Source: DASVTR01 sp033855775
GTDB lineage: Bacteria > Acidobacteriota > Blastocatellia > Pyrinomonadales > Pyrinomonadaceae
Length of the DNA: 32,124 bases
Assembly (NCBI GenBank): GCA_033855775.1
Contig: JAWVFT010000045.1
Location: 1-32,124, forward strand
Reading direction: 5' to 3'
Positions 8,601-16,675 of this stretch are shown one piece after another. The notes below the pieces were generated by a model. That model did not search any database and was not told the DNA's origin. It saw only the letters and a program-made list of their open reading frames with translations. Every line of letters starts with the position of its first letter. Position 1 is the stretch's first letter. The translations under genes and the position numbers were made by a program.

Positions 8601-11600
8601 GGGCAGCGTGCCGATGCTGGCGTTAAGCGTCGTCGGCGGTGGCGGCATCATTGGAGCGATGCTCGCCGCGCGGACTGTGCTGTTGTGATTGTTGCGTAGC
8701 GCGCCGCCGGTCTTGCGGCTGGCAAACGTGTTGCTTGCGTCACGCTCGTTTGACTTGACTGCGCGGCGGCTGAAGTGAGCCGTGAAGGCTTCGCTTGAAG
8801 GCTCGGTTGATTTCGCTGTGGCGGACGCATCCTGCTCGTTGCTCTTGAGCCGGAGCAGGGGATTGAGCCAGGCGAGAGTGTCTGGTTGATTGGTCACAAG
8901 CAGGGCCACCTGCACGCAGGCCGCGCCGCCGACGAAGCCGCCGCCGACGGTTGAGACAGTGTTGCTGGCGTTGCCCGTTTCGGCTCCGGTGTTCTGTCCC
9001 TGAATGAAGGCGACCACCGCCGCGTTGTTGTTGTTCGCGCCGCCGTATCCGGGCAACTTGACGGTGGTTGCCATGCGCTGGCGCAGTTGGAAGTCGTTGC
9101 CGCCGTTCTGTCCGCTGCCGCCGAGCGTGTTGCTGCTCAGATTCAGACAGACTTGGAAGGCGTCGCCCGTGTTCGTGCCGGAGTTCAACTGAAATCCGTT
9201 CTTGAGGAAGAAGAATGTGGACGGAGTGTTGATGGTGTTGTTGGTGACGGTGGCGTTCATCGCGCCGGTCGAGCCATTGCCGCTCGCAAGTTGGCCGCCG
9301 ACTTGCAGCAGGATGCCGAAGTTGCCGTACTGGAAAATCTGGTTGTTATCAATCGTCACGGTCTGGTTGCCGCTGCCGACTGTTCGAATGTCTATGTCGT
9401 TGGCTTCTCTTGAGCCGGAGAGGTCGGTCGCGGCAAGGCCGAAGGTGTTGTTCCTAATCTTGCCCGCGTAGGAACCGCCGCCCACTTGCAGGGCGAGCAG
9501 CAGTGCGTCGCCTCTGGCTCCGCGAAACGTGTTGCCGTTGATGTCGTAGGTCAGCGAGACGTTCGAGGCGAGCGAGCCGCCGCCGGAGAGCGTCACGCCG
9601 CCGCCGCCCGTAACGATTGTCGGGTGCTGGTTGTTGAGCGTGTTGTTCTGGAAAACGAGGTCGCCCTGCGCCGTGTTCGCAAGGTCAAGCTGGAAGATGT
9701 CGCCGCGCGCAGAGTTGAAGATGCTGTTCTGCACGGTGGCGTTGAGCGTGGCGCTGTTGAGGGCCTGTAGAAAGACGCCGTTGTCGCCGCTGGCGGCATC
9801 GTTCGGGCCGAGCGTGAAGCCATCGAGCGTGATGCGGTTGAGCGAGCCCGCGGAGTTGATGACGCGCAGGTTATCTTCGATGCCGCCCTGCACGGACGTG
9901 TTGGTGATGCTGGCCGAGCCGGTCAAGCCGTAGAAAGCGACGCTCGCGTCGTCGGCTGCCGGGTTGTTGCCGTTCACGCCGTCAACCGTGGACGAAGCCA
10001 GCGTAAAGCCGTTGACGTTGCTGCCGAGAATTGCGAAGTTGCTGAAGTTCTGTAGATGCATCGAGGCTAGCGACACGCTTGAGGTGTTGCTGAGAAAGAT
10101 GCCGACGCCGCTCGTCGCGCCGGTCGGAGCCAGCGGAGCGCCTGCGGTCACGTCCGCGCCGGTCTTGTTGGCAATCGTGCCGCCGGAGTTGGCCGCGCCC
10201 GTGCCGGTGACGGTCAGGCCGCCGAGCGCGCCCGTGTTGTTGAGAATGATGCCAGCGTTGCCGCTGCTCGCCGTCGCGCTGATGCTGCGGAAGCTGAAGC
10301 CGAAGGCGTCGATGTTTGTGTTCAGGACTTCGAGGGCTGTCCCTGTGGTCGTGCTGATGTTGTTGATGCCTGTGGCCGCCGCGGTTCCGCCGCCAATCAG
10401 GCGAAGACCTGCGCCGCCCGTCGCCGTGTTGCTGATGTCAACGTCGCTCATCAGGAAGCTGCCGACGTTGGCGGCGCCGCTGATGGCCGTGGCCGTGGTG
10501 TCGTTGAGAGCAAGGCCGTAGAGCGAGTCGTTCTGCGCGAGGTTGATGCCGTTGGCGGAACTGGTGATGACTGGCTTGGCTCCATTGGTCGAAGGCAGCG
10601 GGTTGCTGTCGGGCGCGAGCGCGAAGCCCGCTATCGCTTCGATGGAAGCCGTTGCGCCTTGGCCGATGACGCGCTGCGCGTTCTCAAGCGTGAGCGGGCC
10701 GTTGTAGCTGCCCGCGCCTGTGTAGATGAAAATGTTGTCGCCCGCTTCGGGGTCAATGACGGCGCCGCCGCTCGTCGTGCCGTTGCCGTTGACGGCTTCA
10801 AACGCCGTCAGGCTGGTGAACGGGTTCGTCAGGCGACCGTCACAGTCGGAAGCGCAGGCGCCGGGCGCGTTGTTGATGAACCAGACCATATCGCTGACGG
10901 TGAGCACGACCGTTCCCTGGTCGCTGCCGCCGGCGTTAGTGAGGGTGTAGTTAAAGCTGTCCGTGCCTGTGAAGCCGCGCGGCGGGTTGTAGGCGAAGGT
11001 GCCTGTTCCCGTGTTCATGTTGACGCTGCCGCCGTGCGCGCTGGTCGCATCGAAGGCGGTGATGGTGGCGCCGGGGCCGAGGTCGTTCGTCAGCACGCTG
11101 TAGCCGGAGGCGGCGGTGTCTATGCGCACGTTGCCGGTCACGGAATGCATGTCGTCAACCGCCAGCGGCGAGACGCCGAAGCTGAAAACGTAGTTGGCCG
11201 CGAGATTGTCCGGTGGGTCGTTGGTGTCCGCGTCCGTTATCTGGCTGGCGATGACCGTGACGGTGCAGGTCGTTCCGGCTGGCAGGTCTGCCGTCGGGTC
11301 GAGCGTGAAAAGGCTGGCGGGCGAAGCGCTCAAAGTGAAAGCTTGAGGCGAACCCGTCGGGCATTCGATGTTGAAAGAAGCGGCGGTGGCGTTGACCGGC
11401 TCGCTGAAGGTGACGGTGATGTTCGAAGTGGTGGAGACGCCGTTCGCGCCATTCGCGGGCGTCGTGTTGGTGACGACCGGGCCAGCGTCAACGTTGATGG
11501 TGACGGTGGCGGCGTCGTTCGGCGACTGGCCGTTGGTCGCAGTGTAGTTGAATGTGTCGGCTCCTTCAAAACCGGCGGGCGGCGTGTAGTTGAAGCTGCC

Positions 11601-12173
11601 GTCGGCGTTGAGCGTGACCGTGCCGCCCTGCGTGGTCGCGCCGCCCGCGATGGGCTGCGCGGTGGGCGACGGCGTGCCTGTGTCGTTGGCGAGCACGCCG
11701 GGGGCGGCGATGCTCAGGGCGACATCCTTCGTCGCGTTGTAGCTATCGGCGAAGGCCAGCGGCGAGACTTTCAATGAGCCGGGGACGAACGTGGTGTTCG
11801 CGTCAATGGTGTCGTTGAAGGTGACGCCGGTGGCGTCGGTCGCGCCCGTGTTAGAGACGTTGAGATTGTAAGTGATGGTGTCGCCGGGTTCGGCTTGACC
11901 GTCGCTGTTGGGGTCTGGGAAAGAGTCTGTCTTGGTGGCTGTGATGATGGCGCTGGGCGGCGCAAACGGGTGGAGCGGACTTCTCATCCGGCGCGCTCTA
12001 GCGGATGCGTTTTGAATAGCTGTGTTTGATGAATTTAGTTTGGCCTGGCCCGCTTCGCGCGCCATGACGGACGCAAGGGGCATCAGCGGCGATGCGAGAA
12101 CTAAGAAAGAGATGAAGAGAGCAGTTAAAACTCTGGAATTGCTGAATCGGGGGTTGGGGGTAAATGATTTCAT
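5670..12173 (-). CDS. Giant secreted mosaic Ig/beta-helix/Calx-beta/HYR surface protein
   Basis: 2167 residues from ATG 12173, which has AAAAAGGA 8-9 nt upstream. The frame also opens at a TTG 24 bases earlier. An N-terminal signal segment (VLTALFISFLVLASPLMPLA) is followed by several domains, with rough residue positions: DUF11-like (70-145, ITYNLNVSNTGATDATGVTF); a cadherin/VCBS-like Ig module (150-230, FNYTPPAGFEGADTFNYTATN); an SbsA-type Ig module (230-335, TPANGANGVSTTSNITVTFS); a second cadherin-like module (340-428); a long Asn/Thr/Gly-rich right-handed beta-helix (about 430-1100); a charged linker; another DUF11-like part; Calx-beta (about 1250-1365, AGTDYAVSSGSITFNPGE); a lamin-tail domain (about 1370, VVISELRSSGPAGPDDDFVE); PKD (about 1771, LDGSASTDPDGD); and two HYR modules (about 1860-2030). 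I see no LPXTG, PEP-CTERM, IPTL or T9SS-type tail. It is probably an exported adhesin or matrix protein. The function is inferred from architecture only. Confidence 0.85.
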   Translation of the reverse strand: MKSFTPNPRFSNSRVLTALFISFLVLASPLMPLASVMAREAGQAKLNSSNTAIQNASARARRMRSPLHPFAPPSAIITATKTDSFPDPNSDGQAEPGDTITYNLNVSNTGATDATGVTFNDTIDANTTFVPGSLKVSPLAFADSYNATKDVALSIAAPGVLANDTGTPSPTAQPIAGGATTQGGTVTLNADGSFNYTPPAGFEGADTFNYTATNGQSPNDAATVTINVDAGPVVTNTTPANGANGVSTTSNITVTFSEPVNATAASFNIECPTGSPQAFTLSASPASLFTLDPTADLPAGTTCTVTVIASQITDADTNDPPDNLAANYVFSFGVSPLAVDDMHSVTGNVRIDTAASGYSVLTNDLGPGATITAFDATSAHGGSVNMNTGTGTFAYNPPRGFTGTDSFNYTLTNAGGSDQGTVVLTVSDMVWFINNAPGACASDCDGRLTNPFTSLTAFEAVNGNGTTSGGAVIDPEAGDNIFIYTGAGSYNGPLTLENAQRVIGQGATASIEAIAGFALAPDSNPLPSTNGAKPVITSSANGINLAQNDSLYGLALNDTTATAISGAANVGSFLMSDVDISNTATGGAGLRLIGGGTAAATGINNISTTTGTALEVLNTNIDAFGFSFRSISATASSGNAGIILNNTGALGGLTVTGTGAANSGGTIANKTGADVTAGAPLAPTGATSGVGIFLSNTSSVSLASMHLQNFSNFAILGSNVNGFTLASSTVDGVNGNNPAADDASVAFYGLTGSASITNTSVQGGIEDNLRVINSAGSLNRITLDGFTLGPNDAASGDNGVFLQALNSATLNATVQNSIFNSARGDIFQLDLANTAQGDLVFQNNTLNNQHPTIVTGGGGVTLSGGGSLASNVSLTYDINGNTFRGARGDALLLALQVGGGSYAGKIRNNTFGLAATDLSGSREANDIDIRTVGSGNQTVTIDNNQIFQYGNFGILLQVGGQLASGNGSTGAMNATVTNNTINTPSTFFFLKNGFQLNSGTNTGDAFQVCLNLSSNTLGGSGQNGGNDFQLRQRMATTVKLPGYGGANNNNAAVVAFIQGQNTGAETGNASNTVSTVGGGFVGGAACVQVALLVTNQPDTLAWLNPLLRLKSNEQDASATAKSTEPSSEAFTAHFSRRAVKSNERDASNTFASRKTGGALRNNHNSTVRAASIAPMMPPPPTTLNASIGTLPAGKSVTISFQVTVNNPFGGTNQVSNQGTISGDNFADVLTDDPTVGGSTDPTVTPILTPPDIAIKDASTSEPSTGSAPAAFAVTLSHAYSQPVTVSYATANDTGGANPATAGTDYAVSSGSITFNPGETLQTISVAVLADASAGETDETFLVNLTGTNVGTITDNQAVGTITANSAAGTVVISELRSSGPAGPDDDFVELLNNTDTDITVQASDSSTGWALAKVGNDCSATPIVVAVIPNGTVIPARGNYLLVGSAYSLGVYATGDQTLTLNIEDDRNVALFNTADLSNFQSATRLDAVGFGANAGNNCDLFREGATLQPASGSTSEYSFVRQVDKGETKDTNDNAADFIVVTTTPAAPVGGNTTPTLGAPGPENSTSPRGPVPCSSATGTTKIERARLDASQAVGSAPNTVRDTTSDVPNNSTYGTLDFRRRFTNNSGGSVTRLRYRVVDMTTNPAAPGAADLRARTSSPINVAGVNDATTCNGSAPCSVIVNGTTLEMPPAQTLGGGVNSSLAAGTVTLGTPLASGASINLRFLFGVQQEGNYHIGIVIETLTTGSLGKDIWELRGNTQTGGHTDGDCNTAPVANAGADQTIECGGGTTNVTLDGSASTDPDGDTPLTYEWREGATVLGTGATLNTSLAFGSHTITLKVTDPSGAFSEDTVIVNVVDTTDPSITAPPNVSVSTGPGATTCGAVVSNATLGNATASDGCSASVTVTRTGVPAGNVFPVGTTIVTYTADDGHGHTKSAMQSVTVTDNTPPTLSVPPNQTVNAPANSCSAIVNPGTATGNDNCPGVTITGTRSDSQPLNAPYPVGTTTITWKAKDAANNTTTGTQTITVKDAQAPVIVLTSGTLSMSPPNHSYHTFTLASLVASVSDLCDGGVDINDVVISQVTSDEVENGNGDGNTMNDIVIAPDCKSVQLRSEREGGGNGRVYKITLKVKDSSGNVTTAVRQVIVPHSGSSATDSGAHYTVNGCNP

Positions 12174-12506
12174 TTGGCAAACATCCTTTTTGGGCAAAGA
12201 AGTCTTAGCGGGCGCTCTCTTTGCGAGGGAGAGCGGCGATAACGAAAGCGGTCGGTTTATAGCAACTGATTGGTTAAAGGTCGGAACGCCAGAAGCGAGA
12301 TGTCAACTAACTCTGCGGGGCGGCCTATCGAAATTCATCTAACGGGGGGCCTTCATCGCTGATGGCCCTTTTGACCTTTAACGGATGCGGCGCAAGGTAA
12401 CATAGAAGTAAAAGTTGAGCAAGGATTTTTGCAACGGCTCATGAAGGCAGGCGCACGCGGGCCGTCATCGTGGCGCAAAGCGGATGAATTAAGAGTGTTG
12501 AAGCTT
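12174..12506. other. Intergenic region and 5' leader of the giant protein gene, with two hairpins
   Basis: No gene is seen. Read on the minus strand, a 7-bp stem CGCTCTC/GAGAGCG (12213-12235, 9-nt loop) lies about 40-60 nt before the giant gene's start. Further upstream, 12344-12369 can fold as a GGGCC/GGCCC stem with an inner CATC/GATG stem. On the minus strand a TTGACA hexamer occurs (around 12304) without an obvious -10 at 17 bp. The region probably holds the promoter of the 5670-12173 gene, but I cannot place it firmly. Confidence 0.35.
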
Positions 12507-12550
12507 GAAAGAAAAAAGAGCGCCGAGGCTTCGACGCTCTTTTTTCTTTC
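12507..12550 (-). terminator. Rho-independent terminator of the TonB-dependent receptor gene
   Basis: Arms 12507-12522 and 12535-12550 are perfect 16-bp reverse complements (GAAAGAAAAAAGAGCG and its complement) around a 12-nt loop. On the minus strand the GC part is followed by TTTTTTCTTTC. It starts 20 bases after the stop codon of the receptor gene. Confidence 0.9.
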
Positions 12551-12569
12551 AGACTTCAGCCGCTTTCAC

Positions 12570-15500
12570 TTAGAAAATGAAACGCGCTTGCAGTTGGAAC
12601 AAACGCGGCGGGTCAACGTTGGCGAACGCCGGGATGGCGTTGGTGGCGGAGCCGACGGCCACCAGTTGACCGAACGTCGGGCTCGGCGTCAGCGTGTCGC
12701 CGTAGATTGTTTGCCCGCGTCCCAGATAGTTTCCGTGGTTGAAGATGTTGAAGCCCTCCAGGCGGAGCAGGAGCGCAGCGCGTTCCGAAAGCCGGATGCG
12801 GTTCTCGATAAAGATGGCCACGTCGGAGGTCGGCGTGCCGCGAAACGCAGACTTGGCGATGATGCTGCCGTTGACGACGGGGCGGTCGTTGTTGGCGCCG
12901 TCGCCGTTGTTGTCAACGCCGGTCGTCGAGTTGAACGGACGCGCCGACGCGAGTTGAGTCAGTGTCCCGGCTGTGAAGTTGAAAGGGAAACGGTAGCTGA
13001 AGTTGATGACCGCGCGATGACGCTGGTCAACCACGCTCGGCCCGCGCTCAACCTCGCCGAGCCGCGTGATGTTGGGCTCGTTCGGCCCGATGCCGTTGCC
13101 GTCCGGCTCTGTGGTGTTGGTCGCCTTTGACAGCGTGTAGCTCAGGGAGGCGAACATCTTCCTGTTGCCGCGATAGGTGATTTGCGTCTGCAAGCCGTCG
13201 TAATCGGCGACGCCCAGATTCGCCAGCACGTTGACCTGGCGCACGCCGCTGGCGGCTGGCACGATTGGACGTGTGGCGTTGGCAGCCGCGACGGCTTGGG
13301 CAGCGTTGCAGGGCGGCGTGGCGCCGACGGGACAGCGAAACTGTCCGGGCGCCGTGCGGTCGAAGGGCGCCGGAGCGTTCAAGTCAAACGTGCGGTCAAT
13401 GTTGGACAAGTGTTGATGAACGTAGTCTCCACCGACGAACAATCCTTTGACCACCTCGCGCTCCGCGCCGATGGAGATGACTTGGCTGCGCGGGTTCACC
13501 AACTTGTTCGGGTAATTCGGCAGCCGGTCGAAGTTCAACCCGAACCGCGCGAACTGCTCTTGATAAAAGTCATGACGGCCCGCTCTGATTGTGATGTCGC
13601 GCGCAGGAATTTGCGAAGGCAGCAGTGTTCTCGGATTAACGTCCACCGGGAGGCATGAGCCTGTCAGGCAGGTCGGGAAGCCGAGTTGCCCCGAAGTCGC
13701 CGTGTAGGTCGTCAATCCGTCCAAGCCGTTGACCAGGTAGCCCGCGACCGCGTTAGCGCGAATCTGCGTGTAGTACATGCCGTAGCCGCCGCGAATGGAG
13801 GTGCGCGCATCGCCGCCCGGATGCCAGCCGAAGCCGAGGCGCGGCGCGAAGTTATTATTCGCGTCGGTCAAGGTCTGGCGGTCGTAGCGGAGGCCGAGGT
13901 CAACGGTAAGGTCGCTGCGCAAATGTATGCTGTCCTGCACGAATCCGGTCAGGAGCCACTGCGGCAAGTCGTAGCTGTTAATGCCGAAGTCAATCGGCTG
14001 CGTGTAGTTTTGCACGTCGGCCAGCGTCAGGGAACCGAAGGGCGCGGTCGTCGTGTTCCTGAAGGTGAACGTGCCTAGAATCGCTGTGCCGGGCTCGCTG
14101 CCCGTGCCGCCCGAAGTGTGATGAATGACGCTGCCGCCGAAGCGCAGGTAGTGCTTGCCAAGCGACCATGAGAGCGTGTCGGAAAGCTGCACTTGATGAC
14201 TGAAGATGTCGGAGGCTCTGGACTGTCCGATGGTGAACGGCACGTTTCCGGCGCGTGTGTAAGTGGTCGAAAGATTCTGAGCTTCCCAGAGCGTGATGGG
14301 ATCGCCGTGCAGGTAGGCGAAGCGCGCTTCGTTGAGAAGCGTCGGGCTGAAGACCGCCGTGTGATTGGCCTGAGCCGTCCAAGACCGCCGCGAATACCTG
14401 CGCGCGACGCTCGGCGCGCTCGTGCCGCCAACGGCGTCTTGCGGGTTGTCGTCGGAAAAGCGGTCAACGTTGAGCCGGAACATGAGCGTCTGGTTCGAAG
14501 TGAGCTTGTGGTCTACGCGCCCGTCGAAGAGAAACTGGCGATAGTGGCCCGTATAGTCGAGGCTGCCGTCCGCAGGCAACACGAAGGCGGGCAGCGTGGT
14601 CGAGAGAAACGTCGTGCGATTCTGCCGCGTGTAGTCGGTGGTAGCGAAGAAGAAGGTCTTGTCCTTGACGAGCGGCCCGCCGATTGAGCCGGAATACTGG
14701 TTGAGCGTGTCTGGAATGTCTACCGGATTGATGGCTTGAAGCGTCGTGGGCGTAACGCAACTCGCCACGGACGGAGGGCAGAAGCCGTTGGTCGAAAAAG
14801 TCTTCGCCTGCCAGTTGCCGCCGGGACGGATGAGCAATATTCCCTCGCCGTGAAATTCGTTCGTGCCGGACTTGGTGACGATGTTCAGGGCGGGGCCGGA
14901 AGTCCAGCCGTATTCGGAAGAGAACGCATTCGAGAGAATCGCTATCTCCTGGATGGCGCCGAGCGGCACGGTGGCAATCGCCGTCTGGCGTCCCCATCCT
15001 TCATCGTTGTTCGCGCCGTCGAGCGTGAACGTGGTCGCACGGCGCGAGCCGACGCCGGTGATGAAGTACGTCGCATTGACGAAGAGGTCGCCGGTGCCTT
15101 TCCCTTGCCGGAACGCCGAATTGAGCAAGGGCAAGGTCGTCGATTTGCGACCGGGAATCGGCGTCTCGTCAATGGTCTTGCTGTCGAGCCTGAGGCCAAT
15201 CTGCGCGTCGGCGCGGACGCCTTCGGTGGTGCCGTAGACTGTGACCTCCGCTTTCTCGGAGCCGACGAGGAGCTTCACCTTCAAGGTCGCGGTTTCGCCG
15301 GAGCGCAGCGCGATGTCCTTCTGCTCTTCGTTGCCGAAGCCTTCCTTGGAGACGCTGACCGTGTAGGTTCCCGTCAGCGGCAGGGCTTGAATGCTGGCGC
15401 TGCCGTCGCTGCCGGAGACGGCTTCACGCACGGCGCCGGTCGCGTTGTTCACAACTGAAACTTTGGCGTCCGGCACAACGGCGCCGCTTTGGTCAACCAC

Positions 15501-15611
15501 CACGACTATCATTGACGCCGTGTTGGGAGACTGAGCGGCGACAGGGGCCGCCATGAAGGCACAGAGCGCAAGCAGAAGCAGCGGCAGGCGCAAACGATTC
15601 TTGGGTCGCAT
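12570..15611 (-). CDS. TonB-dependent receptor, Oar-like, with carboxypeptidase-regulatory domain
   Basis: 1013 residues. ATG 15611 is supported by GAGGT about 8 nt upstream. Signal peptide RLPLLLLALCAFMAAPVAAQ (about 6-26). A carboxypeptidase-regulatory/SdrD-like fold (about 35-110) follows, with VVVDQSGAVVPDAKVSVVNN and TYTVSVSKEGFGNEEQKDI. Next is a plug domain (about 125-250, including NNDEGWGRQTAIATVPLGAI, then IAILSNAFSSEYGWTSGPAL and IVTKSGTNEFHGEG). The rest is an outer-membrane beta-barrel with segments such as DNNFAPRLGFGWHP and NKLVNPRSQVISIGAEREV, ending LQARFIF with the C-terminal Phe typical of barrel proteins. It would import a large or scarce substrate driven by TonB, or act as an Oar-type surface protein. 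The substrate is not evident from the neighbours. It is its own transcription unit, with a terminator at 12507-12550. Confidence 0.92.
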   Translation of the reverse strand: MRPKNRLRLPLLLLALCAFMAAPVAAQSPNTASMIVVVVDQSGAVVPDAKVSVVNNATGAVREAVSGSDGSASIQALPLTGTYTVSVSKEGFGNEEQKDIALRSGETATLKVKLLVGSEKAEVTVYGTTEGVRADAQIGLRLDSKTIDETPIPGRKSTTLPLLNSAFRQGKGTGDLFVNATYFITGVGSRRATTFTLDGANNDEGWGRQTAIATVPLGAIQEIAILSNAFSSEYGWTSGPALNIVTKSGTNEFHGEGILLIRPGGNWQAKTFSTNGFCPPSVASCVTPTTLQAINPVDIPDTLNQYSGSIGGPLVKDKTFFFATTDYTRQNRTTFLSTTLPAFVLPADGSLDYTGHYRQFLFDGRVDHKLTSNQTLMFRLNVDRFSDDNPQDAVGGTSAPSVARRYSRRSWTAQANHTAVFSPTLLNEARFAYLHGDPITLWEAQNLSTTYTRAGNVPFTIGQSRASDIFSHQVQLSDTLSWSLGKHYLRFGGSVIHHTSGGTGSEPGTAILGTFTFRNTTTAPFGSLTLADVQNYTQPIDFGINSYDLPQWLLTGFVQDSIHLRSDLTVDLGLRYDRQTLTDANNNFAPRLGFGWHPGGDARTSIRGGYGMYYTQIRANAVAGYLVNGLDGLTTYTATSGQLGFPTCLTGSCLPVDVNPRTLLPSQIPARDITIRAGRHDFYQEQFARFGLNFDRLPNYPNKLVNPRSQVISIGAEREVVKGLFVGGDYVHQHLSNIDRTFDLNAPAPFDRTAPGQFRCPVGATPPCNAAQAVAAANATRPIVPAASGVRQVNVLANLGVADYDGLQTQITYRGNRKMFASLSYTLSKATNTTEPDGNGIGPNEPNITRLGEVERGPSVVDQRHRAVINFSYRFPFNFTAGTLTQLASARPFNSTTGVDNNGDGANNDRPVVNGSIIAKSAFRGTPTSDVAIFIENRIRLSERAALLLRLEGFNIFNHGNYLGRGQTIYGDTLTPSPTFGQLVAVGSATNAIPAFANVDPPRLFQLQARFIF

Positions 15612-15857
15612 TTTATTACCTCGTCGGTTTGGAATGTAGTTAGTGACATCGGCGCTGGCCCACAGGCCGATGGTCTGGATTGGCGCGATAGCTGCTCGCC
15701 AGGGCCTTCTGAAACCGCAAATTGTACGGGCGTGCGAGAGTTACTACCAAGCCTCGTAGTTTAACTCGTCAATTCGGGGTCGTGGCGCGGAAGGAGGAGA
15801 GATTGAGGATGCTGCGGCTCAACGTAGAGCTTCATCAACGCTACAGCTTTAAACTCG

Positions 15858-16535
15858 TCAGAGGTCTGGAATCTGCCAGTCAATCTGCGGCTTGCCCGCC
15901 GCCTTCAAAGCTCGATTGATGGCGGAGAACGGCTTGCTGCCGAAGAATCCGTGGCGAGCCGAGAGCGGCGAAGGATGCGCCGATTTGATAATCACGTGTC
16001 GCTCCGTGTCAATCAGCTTAATCTTTTTCTGGGCATACGCTCCCCACAGCACGAACACGACCGCGCTCTCGCGCTCGTTGACGCGGCTGATGATGGCGTC
16101 CGTGAACTGCTCCCAACCCATGCCCTGATGCGAGTTCGGCTCGCCCGCGCGAACGGTCAGCACGGCGTTAATCATCAAGATGCCTTGCTCCGCCCAACGA
16201 GCCAAATAACCGTTGTTGGGGATGCGGAAGCCGACATCCGCCTGCAACTCTTTGTAGATGTTTCTGAGCGACGCGGGAGGCTTGATGCCGGGCCGCACGG
16301 AAAAGCACAATCCGTGCGCCTGATTCTTGCCGGGATACGGGTCTTGCCCTAGCAGCAGCACGTTGACGTTCTCGTACGGCGTCAACGTCAAGGCCGTGAA
16401 GATGTCCTTCTCCGGCGGGTAAATAATGTGCGACTGTTGTTCCTTTTCGAGAAACTGCCGTAGGTTGCGAAAGTAAGGCTTGTCCAGTTCTCCGGCCAGC
16501 GCTCGACGCCATGACGTTGGAAGTGTGGGCAGCAT
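15858..16535 (-). CDS. ung: Uracil-DNA glycosylase, family 1
   Basis: 225 residues, matching the family length (E. coli 229). It removes uracil from DNA as the first step of base-excision repair in the cytoplasm. The water-activating motif is LLLGQDPYPGKNQAHGLCFS, with Asp65. The usual His after Tyr is Pro here, a variation known in other bacterial Ung proteins. GILMINAVLTV and HPSPLSARHGFFGSKPFS follow, with His187 at the same index as the catalytic His of E. coli Ung. The ATG at 16535 is chosen because MLPTLPTSWRRAL fits the family start. The frame continues 36 codons upstream without family similarity. AGGAAA about 12 nt upstream serves as SD and is duplicated (see 16537-16574). It is divergent from the LigD-type polymerase gene. 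Confidence 0.95.
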   Translation of the reverse strand: MLPTLPTSWRRALAGELDKPYFRNLRQFLEKEQQSHIIYPPEKDIFTALTLTPYENVNVLLLGQDPYPGKNQAHGLCFSVRPGIKPPASLRNIYKELQADVGFRIPNNGYLARWAEQGILMINAVLTVRAGEPNSHQGMGWEQFTDAIISRVNERESAVVFVLWGAYAQKKIKLIDTERHVIIKSAHPSPLSARHGFFGSKPFSAINRALKAAGKPQIDWQIPDL

Positions 16536-16536
16536 A

Positions 16537-16574
16537 AAGATAAGTTTCCTGTGATGAAGATAAGTTTCCTGTGA
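16537..16574 (-). repeat. 20-bp tandem duplication carrying the ung ribosome binding site
   Basis: AAGATAAGTTTCCTGTGA occurs at 16537-16554 and again at 16557-16574, a 20-bp period. On the minus strand each copy contains ACAGGAAAC, the only SD-like sequence before the ung ATG at 16535. Only the proximal copy is at usable spacing. Confidence 0.85.
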
Positions 16575-16675
16575 CGGGTTGCCTTCGCCTTTTGTTAGCT
16601 TCGCTGTTGAGCTAACATCTCTGCAAGCTTCTAACGCGGACAAAGATAAAACGCAAACGGACGAACGGGGAAGAG

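Noticed and set aside
10659..11777. Long plus-strand frame of 372 codons
   Set aside because: It lies wholly antisense to the giant surface-protein gene, is rich in Arg/Val/Gly/Ala and has no domain. Such frames arise from high-GC codon bias.
12022..12342. Plus-strand 106-codon frame opposite the start of the giant gene
   Set aside because: It overlaps the signal-peptide region of the giant gene on the other strand and has no SD or motif.
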